This document shows positions 22,560-35,401 of a DNA stretch of 64,000 bases, piece after piece (position 1 is the first letter of the stretch; each line of letters starts with the position of its first letter). Source of the DNA: Euptelea pleiosperma. Taxonomy: Eukaryota > Streptophyta > Magnoliopsida > Ranunculales > Eupteleaceae. Both the position numbers and the translations under genes were made by a program. The stretch spans positions 15,197,929 through 15,261,928 of the forward strand of contig CM068541.1 in the NCBI GenBank assembly GCA_035048495.1, in the 5' to 3' direction. A model generated the notes under the pieces. That model did not search any database. It was given only the letters and a program-made list of their open reading frames with translations, and was not told the origin of the DNA.

Positions 22560-23640
22560 AAGGTGTGCTTAAGAAGCTTACGCCATTCTCCTTGAGGCTT
22601 ATACCTCAACACTTTAAGCCATTGAACGCCTCACTCCAGGTCTCCATGTTTAAAAACATGGTTTACAGGGAGAAGATTTAGTAATATTTTATATGGTGGA
22701 GAGATTTTAGGAATGGAGAGAGTTGCCGGGGAGGGTTTATCGTTTCGTAAGGAGAGGTTTTAATTAAGAAAGATATTCAAAAAGACTTGAAAAAATTTAG
22801 TTAATCAGAAATGATAAATCTTAAGCATAATTGGGAGAAAGCAGAAAGAGAGATTTGTTGATATGGTAGGATTTGACGATGTGGCTGGATTGCATGTGAA
22901 AGATGTATGGAGTGCCACATTGTCACTAATTGTATGCCCGGAGGAGAGCAAAAGTTGGGCCCTTACGCTCCAACTTTAATATATATACATAGATGACTCA
23001 GAAGTCTTACCTGTTTTAGGATATTGATGTTTTCATCATACAGATTCCTGAAAATGCTATAGCTTGTAATGCTGCTCTCTAGGACTGGAATCGGACTTGA
23101 AGCTGAGTCCTCTCTCAGCAGTAATTTGTGTGTGGAAAGATTTGATAGGGAGCACAAGATAAGGTGTAATTGCTCCTAATTGTGAAGTCTTTCAGCTTAA
23201 TTGGCTGATTATAATTGTGGGATAATTCTTCTTTCATTTGAAGAAATTATGATACTGCCCTTATGTCAACCTCTCCGTTACAACTACAAGCCATAGTCAG
23301 GGGATTTTACTGTCCTGGGGATCCTAGAAACTAGACACAATCGGCACATTATTAGTCCCAACAATAAATGCACTGAGAATTGTGACCACAGAAATTCCTC
23401 AAGGATCTCATGGAAAGTGGATATTTTCTATATTCCATAGATCTCACAGAAAGTGAATATGTTCCACATAAATTGTAGTTACTTCAATAACTTCCATCTT
23501 GTGAGAAGAAGGAAATGGTTGAATTAGTAATCCAACTGTCACTCTGAACTTAATTTCATTTTTTCTCTTATTTATCTACTTTATTGTTGAATTTTATGTG
23601 ATATATCATTATTGCTTGTGATGCTTACCAGATGCGTAAC
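22560..23640. other. Remainder of GTE intron 1, no exon seen
   Basis: Near 22570-22650 is a GAGGC-word stretch ('gaggcttatacctcaac', 'gaacgcctcac') ending 'gtttaaaaacatgg', which looks like a relative of the elements in the 3.4-kb intron. The rest is AT-rich with no domain. The intron probably ends at TTTGTGCAG near 23649. Confidence 0.5.
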
Positions 23641-23808
23641 TTTGTGCAGGGTATTGGTGCATAATTTTGTTCTGCTGTTTGTGCGTATCAGTTTCTTGGG
23701 AGGCAAGTGGAGAATCAATGCCATCTGTTTTGCAGAGATTTCTTGGTTCAAATCTCTGCTTCGTGTAGCCGAGAAATCCTGCACTGTCATTGTCATTCAA
23801 AGAGGTTC

Positions 23809-26800
23809 ATGGTCATGGTCTCTGAAAGTCAGGCTATAAATCTGCACAATGCCCCTCTTCAGTTCTTTCAACTCCCGGCAATGTCCGTCGCTGAAAAACT
23901 AGCATTGAAGAAGAAGTTGAAGGTTAGACTTGCTCAAGTGAGAGCCGCTACTGAAAGTATTGAAGCAGAACGTGAGAGAGGATCGGGTCAGGTATTTCCC
24001 CCTATTTTGGAAGGAGGTCATCTAAGAATCTTGGGAAACAACTATTCTGGTGGTGTTACTCGAAGTGCCCATTCATCTGCTTTTGATCAACAGTTGTCAT
24101 TAAATAGGGAAAGTGGTCCTACGATTACTTCTAGTGAAGAAAAGATAACGCTTGAGATGAATAAACTGCACAAAACTACGGATAATCGTTCTGGCCACAG
24201 AGAAATGTACGTTGCTGACAAATCCGAGATGGAATCTGTTTTGAAAGGTGGTACTAAGCGTGGACCCCTGAGGAGGTTGGATGGTCAAAAGGGGAAGAAG
24301 CAGAGAATTGACAGTGGTGTGATGCAGCAGTGCGGTGCAATTCTGAAGAAACTGATGACTCATCCAGCTGGTTGGGTTTTTGGGCAACCAGTTGATCCAG
24401 TGAAGTTGAAGATTCCAGATTACTTTTCCATAATCTCCGAACCTATGGACTTGGGTACAATCAGATCCAAACTGGAGAAGAAGTTGTACTTGGACACCCA
24501 AGAGTTTGTGGCGGATGTGAGATTAACTTTTTCCAATGCCATGCGATATAATCCTCCAGGAAATTATGTTCATGTCACAGCCAAGGAACTAAATAACATC
24601 TTCGATTCTAGATGGAAGTCTCTCGAGGAAAAATGGAGTGGGGAAAGCTCAAAGGTTGAGCAGCAGTCTATTTCAAAAGAAAGACTGAAGAAAACCAACA
24701 ATATGAGGCAAGGTTGTCAAAAAACCACTACCTCCCGCTTAAATTCATTGCCCAGGATGTCAGTGACATCTTCACACAAGCAGAAGTTGATAAAAGATCT
24801 AATGGACATATCAAGGGAAAAAATGTCACCACACTTGCTTGATCTTTTTCGGAGATTCGGTTTGATTGGTCAAAATGAAGAAAGAATAAAAGTAGACATT
24901 GATGCATTTGATGAAGAGAGAGCACGGGAGTTGCAAAGGGTCGTAAGGAGTTATCTTGATGCAAGATCTATGAAAGTATGTAGTTATCCAGTTTTGTACT
25001 ACTTGGATTGTTATTTTTCTACTGGTGTTATTATTGAATTATTTCTCTTTACTCTACTCCATTTCTGTTTGCATTGTGTAAATTTTGTAATTGTTGTTAT
25101 TGCACGTAAAGTCTGCTGTGACGGAAAATACTTGTGGACGTGATTCTTTACAGAAGGACCTCCACAAAGGTATGATGTGGCAAGAGATATCTTGATAATT
25201 TCTGCTTTCTCTTATTGGAGCTAATTGACGACATGGCATATAGGAACTGGCAAGAGTAATAGACATGCATATGGTTCTGTCAATGCTAAGCCGTTTACGA
25301 GTCCTGTTGCCTGCACCAATGGTTCATGTGGCAGCATGAATAGCCGATGCAGCCGTCACAATGATTTTACCCAAGCTTCAAGTGGTTAGTTACCTTTTTT
25401 TTTTTATTTTTATTTTGTTTTCTTATTGCCTCCATGGTCTTACTTCCAATGCAGATCTGTAAACAAAAATCCTTCGACGTTGATGGTATTTGATCTACTT
25501 ATGCCTTTTCATGTTTTGGTTCAGATGTTGATTCGGAAAGATCGTCAGGTCGAAACAATCATGCATGTTGTGGTGTCATTTTCAAAACGGTACATACGAC
25601 TTCTTTTTAACTTAATACACTTGTTCTGGGCTTTCAGTTCTTAGGAACTACTGGTTTAGATTGCTTGCTATAATTCAATTGAAAGTTTTTTTAAATTCAG
25701 GATCCTCTGGCAAATGACACTACCGGCGGGCGAAGGAGCAAGTCAGATCCTGATTCTGATGGTGAGAAAGCTTTTTCTTGTTTGTTGGAAGCCTGAATGT
25801 TTGTATTATTTTCTTGATATGCTGATTCCACTGGGCATGACATGACGTGAAGGGGCTGTAAGTGCTGTGGATGAAGAAAATGTTCAACCTAATTCTCGTC
25901 CTGTAACTCCTGCGACCACTGCTGCTTCTGGAGAAGGTTCGTTTGTCTACTTAATCATGGCTGCAGAAATGTTTATTTTAGTTGTTGTTCTTGTCCGTGA
26001 GCATTGTCTTCTCTCTTCATGTTGTTTCTGCAATTCTGTTGTTTAGGATGGGAGGATACTATATATGATGGACAACTTTCACCAAACAAAGCTCTCCGTG
26101 CTGCAATGCTAAAGACCCGTTTTGCTGACACCATCTTGAAAGCGCAGCAGAAAACACTCCTAAGCAATGTAATGTTTTTCCTTGTTGTTGGACCTCCAAA
26201 TTGCTACATCGTCTTCGATTAATTTAAGAAACTGTCTGGTGCGCGTTAGAACTTTGGCTTAGTTGCTTTATTGTCTAATATTTTTAGGGTGAGAAAGGTG
26301 ATCCAGTGAAGATGCAGCAAGAGAAGGAAAGATTGGAAAGGAAGCAGCGTGAAGGTGATCTACGCAACTTTATACTCAACTGTAGACATAGACATGCATA
26401 TCCTGCCATTAGACATAGACATGCATGTCTTGACATACATTTGTATATACGGGCATGCCATGATTATAACTTGAAAGAGAAGGGGAATGAAGATATGTGC
26501 CTTGTGATATATTGGCAACATGATCTCTGCATTGCATAAAAATACATGCATGCATTGTCCTGTAAACAAATATGTGATGTGCATGTTTGGGTGGATGTGT
26601 TGGTGATTTGGTTGTCCGGAGCGATCTGCCATGTAGAGTATGTACCCACTGGTATGGCTCTTTGGTTGGATGGTCTGCTGAGCGTGTTTGCTACATTGTA
26701 GTACAAAGGGTTAGTGAGAAGGGTGAGAAAACTTCTCTTTGTACAGCCGCGTGGAGAACACACTCATATTTTTGTGCATATTTCCAACCCTCTCTCTATA

Positions 26801-29800
26801 TATCTATCGTCATATTCATACACAGACGCAAAGGCTGTGATTATAATTTAGAAATGATATAAAAGTGTAATCAGTACCACAATAAGCTTGGTTTGGATTA
26901 GAATTGGCACTAGTCTGCTGCAAGAAGATGGACTCAGCACCATAAAAAAATAATTCAAAATTGAACTTCGAACTGCAACAATCTTCTTAATTCAACTGGA
27001 TACGATTGCCTCTTAGTCTGTAAGAAGTGTCAGATAGTGAATTGTTTTTTAAGGGTAAATGGGAAGGTCATCTGATGTCCAATCTCTTGAGGAGAAATTT
27101 CGATGACAGTGAATTTATGGGTGTTGTTGGATCTTTTCAATCATCTGGAGGAGGCTTTTATCATTAAAAATGGCGAGGACATTAAATTGTGGCATGGGAC
27201 CAAAGTGACAGTTTTAAATTGTTCATTCCACACCACTTGGTTGGGTGGTTCTAATGCTTGCTCTCTGATATCCAATATTTGGGGATGTTTGATTGCCCCA
27301 AGGGAGGAAACATTTGTTTGGAGTTGAGCCATAATATCTCATTGTCGCTTAACTATTCTCTTTAAATACCAACAAGGTTTAAAAAGGCTAGTTCTTGTTC
27401 AGAGGCGTTTTGCCTCCAAAAGTCGAGGTGTAGCCTCGAGGCAGTATTGAGGCGTAAGCCTCATTTTAAAAAAAAAAAATGCTCGAAAGCCTCATTTTAA
27501 AAAAAAAAATGCTCGAAAAATTCTAAAAAAAATAAAATCAATTCTAGAAAAATTAGAAATAGCATACCATGTGAAAAAATAACTTAAATAGCATAAAAGT
27601 TACTGAGGCTATAGCTTTTACCTTAGGAGTGACACTGTTGGGCACTTGGACTGAAAGCCTGAAGTTGATATAAAATCTTAAAAACATAAATCACTTAATT
27701 AGATTACTAAATCTAAATAGTTAATAAGCGAATTCTACTAACAAATATCAATACTAACAAAGTAACTTCTTTTTGATAAGTAATACTAACAAAGATAGAA
27801 CTAGGAAAATAGTTGAGCAAGTCTATAATGCTTTGATTTCGTACTTGAGTTTGGTGAGGTTTCTCATGTGAAAACCGTAGGAAGCGACGGAATCAAATCT
27901 ATGATAATTTTTTCCAAGTGGAGATAATTAGGGATGAAAGCTTAGATTTAGGATTTCTCACAAAATAAAAGGTTTTAGAGAACAAAATAAGACCTTTTAG
28001 GTCATTTTTGTCGTAAAAGATTACTGGAAGGGTATTTTGGAAAAAAGGAGTGAGAAAATTTAAAAAATGAAAAATAAAGGCTAGCTGAGTAAGGCTGCGT
28101 TTGGTTAAGCTTAACCCATATAGCTATTGGTTAAAGCACTAGATTTGGATAAAGAAAGGATGAATTCGTAAAAAAAGAGAGGATGAATTCTCCAGTTTAA
28201 AAAGTTATGAAATGATTGGAAGGATATTTCTGTCATTTTAAAAAGTTTAGTAAAGGTTTAGTGGTCATTTAGAATTTGTATCGAAGAATAGAAGGGCATT
28301 TTAAATATTTAAGGAGTTTCACTTAAGTTTCAATTTGAGCATGTTTGTTTTTACAAGTGCTAGGTGCATAAGCAATAAGCAATAAGCAATAAGCCGGATT
28401 TCAATGGCTTCTGCTAAACACCCAGAAAAATTGGCTAAATACCAAGAAAATTGCTTTTCATAAGTTATAAGCCGACTTTAAGCTTAAATGCAGAATCTTT
28501 CTACAAATTCATTCACTAAATCAATGCCTTTCTTTTGCTTCATTTTTTATAACTTCTGCTATTAAGTTTCTGGGAAAAAAAATGTATTAATCCAAAAAAA
28601 AAAAGGGAAAAGATTTGATGCATGGTTTTTGAACTGTATTGACATTAGCAACATGCTTTTTGGCCGTTATGTTATGGTTGAAAGGGTGGATTGCAGGATA
28701 TATGGTCTGAAACCAAAACCAGAAGCTGCCTTAGTATGGTGTCTTGCAAGTTATTTGATGTATGCTAACATGTCCCCCTACTCGCATGCACACAAAATAT
28801 GTGCCGATCTATGCGTTGACTGTCTACATTTGCATCTGCGTACAACTGCATGGTCATGCCTGCATGCATGCATATAGCCAAAGTTTAAAAAGGCTAGTTT
28901 GGGTATTGAGTCAGTTTGCCTCCAAAAGGCGAGGCTTAGAACAAAATTAAGACTTCTTACATCATTTTTATCATATGGGGAAAAAGAGGTAAATCATTTT
29001 TAAAATGAAAAATAAGGGGATACAGTTTCGGGTTTTAACTTGTAAAAATGAGGCTCCTCATGTGTGCCTCAAGGCTATAGCCTCAATGGACTGAGGCTTA
29101 AGCCTCAGAAATGACCACTGAGGCTATAGCCTCAAGGTGTAGCCTCAAAAAGCCTTTTTAAACCAAGCGTATAGCTGGATGCATATGGTTCATAACTCCT
29201 GTATAGTCCATTGAGGCTATAGCCTCAAGGCGTAGCCTCAAAAAGCCTTTTTAAACCAAGCATATAGCTGGATGCATATGGTTCATAACTCCTGTATTAA
29301 ATTATAGTCATATTATACATATTCTGGAATAATGATTGTGTTACAATGTTTAATGTATGATTAGTGTCAATGGTTGGGATAGGATATCACTGTTTATCAT
29401 TTGCATGCATATGTACAGGCACATAACACATAAAAACACCATGCACACAATGTTGCACTAGCATCATACTAATATGCTGGGTATGTATTGTGCTTTGTTT
29501 TTTCTTTGCAAAATTATAATAAATTTTTTTTGTGGATGCGCAAATTAACTAGTTAGTGTTTTTAAATGCACTTCATGCATTGGGTTTAATTTTTTAATTA
29601 TGAGCATGACTTGCTCTCCTTGTGTGTGTGTGTTCAACACAAGATATGACTAACAATGTCTTCTTCTAGTCAACTTAGTTGTGGGTCTGTTAATGCACAA
29701 GATAAGACTAGTCACTTCTTCTAGCTAACTAGTTTGACTTTTTTGATGATTTTAACTGAACAACAGAGAAAGCAAGAATTGAAGCTCAAATTAGAGCTGC

Positions 29801-30256
29801 TGAAGCTGCCTCACGAATGAAGGAGGAAGCCGAATTGAAGATGCAGCGGGAGAGGGAAAGAGAAGCAGCCCGAATTGCACTACAGAAGGTCTTCGTCTTT
29901 TTATTTTCTCGAACATGTTATTTCATTAAACATTTTTGTAGAAAAAACTTAATTTTCTTCCCAATCCTGCTGTTTCACTTATCCAGATGGAGAAGACCGT
30001 GGAAATCGATGAGAACATGGAGATCCTGAAAGATCTCGAGATGCTGGGTGGATATTCGCGACCGGATCATTTCCTTAACAGTGAACCATTAAAGTGTGGT
30101 AGTGCTGGAGTCGGGGTTGTGTTGGGAGCATTTGAAGGAGGTCGCCATGGTAACCCATTGGAACAGTTGGGTTTGTTCATGAAGGATGAGTACATGGAAG
30201 AAGAAGAAGTGGCAGGTTGGAATGGGGATGTGGAGGAGGGGGAAATTGCTTCATAA
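23809..30256 (+). CDS. BET-family bromodomain protein, GTE8/10/12-like
   Basis: Ten coding exons join in phase to about 718 aa: 23809-24975, 25112-25169, 25244-25384, 25525-25589, 25701-25761, 25853-25936, 26047-26168, 26288-26354, 29767-29888, 29987-30256; TAA at 30254. Start: an in-frame ATG at 23707 precedes, but its residues look like leader. I prefer 23809, before the 'PLQFFQLPAMSVAEK' motif typical of the family's N-terminal region. Domains: basic segment 'GQKGKKQRI' at about 160 (possible nuclear signal); bromodomain 170-276 with 'HPAGWVFGQPVD', 'YFSIISEPMDLGTI' and the acetyl-lysine-binding Asn in 'AMRYNPPG'; NET-like domain 325-388 ('DIDAFDEERARELQRVV'); a C-terminal region with 'GWEDTIYDGQLSPNKALRAA' (about 526) and an Arg/Glu coiled coil (567-645) ending in 'EEGEIAS'. 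Family members bind acetylated histones and regulate transcription in the nucleus. The coiled-coil tail assigns it to the plant GTE8-12 group. The exact orthologue is not resolved. Confidence 0.92.
27373..27530. repeat. GAGGC-word element, left part
   Basis: It begins CAAGGTTTAAAAAGGC and continues with 'gaggcgttttgcctcc', 'gaggtgtagcctcgaggc' and 'gaggcgtaagcctc', then a tandem pair of about 33 bp ('agcctcattttaaaa...tgctcga'). The right terminus was not found. It is related to the complete copy at 28879. Confidence 0.55.
28879..29261. mobile_element. hAT-like GAGGC-word MITE, TSD CATATAGC
   Basis: The left end is CAAAGTTTAAAAAGGCTAG and the right end, reverse complemented, is CTTGGTTTAAAAAGGC. 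The 8-bp repeat CATATAGC flanks it at 28871-28878 and 29262-29269. The interior is built of GAGGCTATAGCCTC and related palindromes. The last part plus 3' flank is duplicated in tandem (about 29115-29200 and 29211-29298, unit about 96 bp). Confidence 0.75.
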
Positions 30257-30430
30257 GTATATACGTCTTTAGCTCTCCTTTTCTTTTCTTTGAATGTCCC
30301 TCTAGCTTTGTACTACAGAGGAGAGGACAAGATGTAAATATATCATTTTTAAGAGAGAGAGGGGGAGGGAGGTGGGAAAGGATTTTGTCATGAATCCATT
30401 AATATCATTATATAAAGTTTATATTTTTTG
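30257..30430 (+). other. Probable 3' UTR of the GTE gene
   Basis: Sequence after the TAA is T-rich, then purine-rich near 30350-30375, with 'aatatcattatataaagtttat' near 30402. No canonical AATAAA is seen, which is common in plants. The end is approximate. Confidence 0.45.
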
Positions 30431-31800
30431 GAGTCCTTGTTAGCAATTTAGCATATGGCGTTGTAAAATTTGAGTATAATTTGGTTGACATTCAAAAATA
30501 GGGAATTTTTTTACATGCCCTCTCATGTTATCTTCGAAATTTGACATACCCCCCACAATTTGAAAAAGCTTACATACCCCCCCATGACTAGGTCCATCGT
30601 CCTAGACTGTCATTGACTAACATTTTTATTTTGAAATGGACAGAAATGCCCCTTCAACCTGGGAACTTCAAAATAAACAAGGAACAGTATCCAATCTCAT
30701 TCTGTTGGCTTGGCCTGGTTGGTTTTACTCTGCAGAACCAGGAGTAAATAAGAATGGCAAAGTTGAAGATAGATTTATCCGGATTTCAAATGATTCAGCA
30801 TAGTTTTCTACTGATTCAGCTGAATCTAACTTGGGATTCAAAAGGGCATATTTTCAATTCAGTTTCGAGTGTTTGAATACTCATATCCTTCTAAATTTTA
30901 ACTGTGATGACACAAGGAGCATTTCCCTCAATTTTATACTTCCAGAATTCTAAATTTACAGCCGAAACATATAGATTCCCTAGAGCATCCATCGAAAATT
31001 CTTCTTTAATCTTTACACTGTAGCTTTAATCCAGAATTCCTTTGCTAATCAGAATGAGCATTATAAGCTTGGCTGAATTCCTAGGAGTAGCAGATGACTG
31101 GTGGTAAGAATGGAGCCACAAGAAAACCCAATTTCCCACATTAAACTCAGCAAAATATTTCAGTGCCATTAGCGACTTCAAGAGAAACATGTCATATCCT
31201 CTTCACTTATTGAAATAAAGAGGGTTGTCACATTACTTTGCCACGAAAAACACAATATCGATTGAAATCTCATAAAACAAAAAGGAACACACCTAGATCA
31301 AATTAGGATTCGAAGTGCATAGCACCTATGAATAACATGGGAATAGTATGTTGGAATGTTTCGCATTCCGATCACCATATAATATAGGATCTAGAACCTC
31401 TTCTCTTCTATCAAACCATTATATAAGCGAGTAAACAGATCGGACTGGTGTACTGACCTCTTATTGAAGTTCCTTGAAGATAAACAACCTTCGATTGTAC
31501 GGTGGATGTTTAGTTGACGCAGCCGGATCACCTTGGGAGCTTGGGACCTCTTCTCTCTCCTTGCTTTAGCTAACGTTGGGGCTGGAATGCATAAGCTAAA
31601 GAGAGGGACGTCTCTTCCTACAGTGTATATATACACTCTAGATTTCCCAAATTAGAACCCTTCCCATCATGGTAACTAATGTAGGAGGGAATTGCACTTT
31701 CCTTCTTCGTTTAGGTAACCACCACACCTAATTAGTAATTATTCTTGGACACTTATAAACCCTAGATCACATAATCAATGAGGGTTTATTTCCTAACCTC
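30431..31800. other. Intergenic DNA with decayed repeat pieces
   Basis: At 30500-30660 the 'taccccccc...gactaggtccatcg' text resembles the arm of the 17905 element and may be a relative. The 31370-31640 stretch looks like a decayed LTR leader, but no ends were resolved. No gene supported. Confidence 0.4.
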
Positions 31801-32269
31801 AATAGGTCTCCTAAATTGGCAACATTGAACTGGTTTGTGACAACGGTATGAGATGTGCCATATTTAGAAAATATCTTACATAGTACCTATGAAAAAAAAG
31901 ATGAAGGAAATACATGGAATAAAACCATAGAAATTATTGCTCTCATATCATGTGAGTTTTCAAGGGTTTCGATAGGAAAAAAGGAAGAGAATAAGTGAGA
32001 ACAAAGAGAGGGGTATCAATTTTCTCTAGTTCACATGTCCCATATATTACTAATAGGTATTTTGGATATTTATAACAACATCCCTAAACTATTAGAGAAA
32101 TTACAAAGATGCCCCTAACCACATATGAACCAGATCGTTCGGAGTTGACCTCCAATCGATCGGATCGAGTTGGGAATAATTCTTTAATTATAGAAAAGTT
32201 AATTTCCTAATCCAACTCCAACTCTTGCCAAATTTGTCGTGGCTTTGCTTCTATTATATAGATAATTAT

Positions 32270-33090
32270 AGGTTCAAAAATCTAACACAAGAAGAGCTAA
32301 GAGCTCCATAGATTCAAGAGAGATATGAACCCTAGATATTTACTCTAACCTTTTATGAGTTTTTCCTTAGATTATTCAAGCTTGTGAGTTTATTTTAATG
32401 GCTATTTTGCAAGCTCGAGTACTATTCATCTAGGATCATTCAAATCTATACCTAGATGATTAGAGAGCACACGGTTTGATATACTCAATTCTATTGAGTT
32501 GTTGTATGTGATCTATGGCTGGACGGGATCCTTTCAATTTGAGGCTAGATCGAATTTGCTAAAGAGTGGTTAGGGTTGGACTGATTGAATGGTAGGCTTG
32601 GGGTTAGACAAAACTGAATCGTATGGAAATGATCGACTAACGAAGGCATTCGTGTGATTCATACGTAGAAGAAAAGAGGACATGGAAGCATCGGCAATTA
32701 CTTGATAGGTTCAAGTCTATGTTGTGCTAAACGGTGTTGCTTGGGTAACTTCTTGTTCTTCAGTAACTTCTTAGTGATACTTTTGCATCTGGACATGATC
32801 CCGCCATAATTTTTCCTTGAGAAAAATTTCCATATAAAAATCGTGTGTTGATTGATTTATTTAATTCTATACTTTATTGATTAGATTAAATCAAATGAGG
32901 AAGAAATAATATATCTTTGATATATTAAATCTAAATTGGTTGAGATAATCATATTGTCAATTAAAATATAACTAGGATTGTTTGCATGCGAGTAGTGTCC
33001 CATATGAAGACCAATAATTTGAATAAGATGTTAATTATTAGATTAATTTTAAAATACCTATTCACCCTCTTTAGGTATCTTTGGATTAGA
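32270..33090 (+). repeat. LTR-derived sequence related to the LTR at 58-59.5 kb
   Basis: Shared blocks with 59000-59460 include 'cgtgtgattcatacgtag' versus 'cgtgtgattcgtagcat', 'aacttcttagtgatactttt' versus 'cttctcagttagtgatac', 'gtgtgttgattg', and the terminal 'attcaccctctttaggtat' versus 'caactccccttctaggtat'. It is in plus orientation. The left boundary is uncertain and may reach about 31800. Confidence 0.5.
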
Positions 33091-34070
33091 TTGGAAGAAC
33101 TTTTAATGGCGACAATAGTTTTTGAGAAGGTGATTGTTCTTTACCGTTCTACCTACTCATGAGGTTTCTTATGATGTAGGACATTAATTGTCCTATTTCA
33201 TCCTACTTTTTTGGCGTCATCATCTGGACATGGAGAACCTGTCCACTTTTTGATGGACGGATTGAGATCTATCTCTTCTTTTGAGTCAGAGAAGGAGACC
33301 CCTTTTATAAGGGGTCTTCTTTCAAAGAGCACTATTTAGCTCTTTAGAAGAAGTATAACTTTGCCTTGCATATTTCTTTCTTGCCTTTTGACCACCATTT
33401 TTTGCTACACGGTTTTCATAGTCATTTCTAACATCCTTTTGGGCTAGTCTATGCTTAAGGATTGAGGTTACCTTTTGCTTGGGATGATTCTCATCATCAT
33501 CCTTCATCTTGACAGATTTTTTTTTTTGTTATTTAAAAATGAAACAAGTATATATATCAAGTAGTTTTACTTTAGCAGACATCCTTTCTAAAATGAGAGA
33601 TCCCAAACTTATTGGGGTCTCTTGGATTTCTCTTGGAGATAATCCCAAAACATTCTTTGTTGTGAAAGTCCTTAGCATTTATTGCAAGGAATAATGTTTC
33701 ACATCAAAATATCTCTTTGTTACGAAAGGTAATTCTATTCTTTTTCCCCTTAGCTTTGACAACTTGAGACTTTGAATATTTTGCCTTGTATTTGATAGAG
33801 CTCATTGAGCTTTTATTATTTCTAAGTGTTTGGTCTCTTGTGATTATGCCTCTCAACCTTTGCCTTGCAGTCTTCAAGAGGCAATGGTAGCAACCATTCA
33901 GTTAAAGGCCAATCCCTTTGAACTGACGAATTTGCTCCTTGCTATCATGTCCATCTCTTCCCCGTCTATATTCTCGAATTATAAGATGGAGAGAAGGTAT
34001 TCTGTCTTGAAAAAGGTCATTTCAATGCATCCTGCGTCATTTCATCAACCTTATGGCACCATGAATTTAT
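33091..34070. other. Unclassified AT-rich DNA
   Basis: An 88-codon frame at 33830-34096 shows no recognisable domain and runs into the tandem repeat. A compact perfect hairpin, GACCCCTTTTATAAGGGGTC, lies at 33297-33316. I see no gene. Confidence 0.45.
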
Positions 34071-35401
34071 GGCTTGGACACTTGTTTGGCCGATAGTGGT
34101 TCACTCAAGAAATTTGAATTCATCTTCGAATGTTGCTTCTTGGCCACCTTTTTAACGTCTCAGTTGAGTAATTAGATGCATGTAACACGGTTTCGACATA
34201 TGATAATTAATGGAGCTTAGTGTTGGGGACAACCATTACCCTCACTGGGAATTCTAAATATTTTAGCAGAGGGAGGAGTCACCATTTTAATTCTTATTTA
34301 TAATTCTAAAATTATTATAAGAAATTGTATAAAAATGTGTCTATTATTGTTGTTCTATAGGTTCAACCACCAGTCGGGACTAGAATGGTATAGAAAAAAT
34401 AGCATCATTGTGACATCTAAAAACTTTGCAATGGAGGTAGATTAAGGCATGGCTATTTGATTTTCTACCTAGCATTTGATTAACTATTTATGTCAAAAAT
34501 TAACCAAACATGAAATAATAATTTAGTATTTCTTATCTTTCTCTTACATCATGCTCAATCTATTGTTGGAAGTATTATAGTTGATGAAATTGAATATGCA
34601 CTTAACATAACTTATGGACATGCTCAGCCACGCACCATGTGAGACACAAATGTCCGAAATAGGAAATCCTCTTTCCGAGCCTTCTAAAAATTTGTGGCTT
34701 GGACGCTTGTTTGGCAAGATGGTAGTTTACTCTAAAAATTCAAATTCATCTTTGAGAGTTTCTTCTTGGCCACCTTTTTAGCATGTCAGTTGAGTAGTTA
34801 GATGTATATAATGCAGTTTAGCATGTAATAATGGAGTTAGTGTTGGGGACAACCATTACCTTCATTGGGACCTCTGAATATTTTAGTGGAGGGAGTTGCC
34901 CTTTTAATTCTTATTTATAGTTCCAAAATTATTATAAGAAATTGTATTAAAATATTATTACTATTATTGTATAGGTTCAACTACAAAATGAGACTCGAAC
35001 GGAAGAGATAAAAAATATCGTTGTCGAGACATCTAAAAACTTAGCAATGGAGGTAGATTAAGGCCCAACTATTTGATTTTCTACCTAACATTTGGTTAAC
35101 TATTTGTGTCAAAAATAACAAAACAAGAATGAGAATTCAATACTTCATTTCTTTCTCTTATATCGTGCTTAATGAAATTGAAATATACGTGCTTAACATA
35201 ACATATAGACATGTTCAGCCATCAAGCGAGATTCAAATACTAGAGACACAAAATCCTCTTATTGAGCCTTCCAAACATTTATGGCTTAGACACTTGTTTG
35301 GCTGACAATGGTTCACTCAAGAAATACGAATTCATAGCTTCGATAATTCCCTAATTGGCTACCTTTTTAACATGTGAGTTGAGTAGTTAAATGTATATAA
35401 A
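34071..35401 (+). repeat. Tandem array of ~0.6-kb units (copies 1, 2 and start of 3)
   Basis: Unit starts marked by 'ggcttggacacttgtttgg' fall at 34071, 34696 and 35283 (periods 625 and 587 bp). Each contains 'attgagtagttagatgtat', 'gttggggacaaccattacc', 'ttataagaaattgtat' and 'atgcacttaacataactta' in the same order. Copy 3 is interrupted at 35401 by the solo LTR and resumes at 37697. No coding potential is seen. Confidence 0.8.

Larger units (their letters stand above)
26355..29766 (+). other. 3.4-kb TE-filled intron of the GTE gene
   Basis: The donor GAAG|GTGATC and acceptor AACAACAG join Glu-Glu in the coiled coil in phase 1, so this is a genuine intron and not an assembly gap. It is far longer than the gene's other coding introns (75-140 bp). 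It holds at least two GAGGC-word elements, a Tourist-like terminus (GGCTGCGTTTGGTTAAGC at about 28091, no partner seen), an AATAAGC heptamer repeat (28371-28393) and many ATGCATG words. No coding exon is visible inside. Confidence 0.8.

Noticed and set aside
24976..25143. C-terminal extension of the long frame beyond residue 389 of the GTE exon
   Set aside because: A GTATGT donor lies at 24976, and the added residues are hydrophobic intron-like sequence. Splicing to 25112 restores family-like sequence in phase.
27103..27327. LINE-like frame 'IIKNGEDIKLWHGTK'
   Set aside because: It faintly resembles the 'NG..I.FW' block of L1, but no neighbouring blocks support it.
28091..28500. Tourist MITE starting GGCTGCGTTTGGTTAAGC
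   Set aside because: No inverse right end or TTA pair was found, so only the terminus is noted.
33830..34096. 88-codon frame as a gene
   Set aside because: No domain, and it ends inside the tandem-repeat unit.
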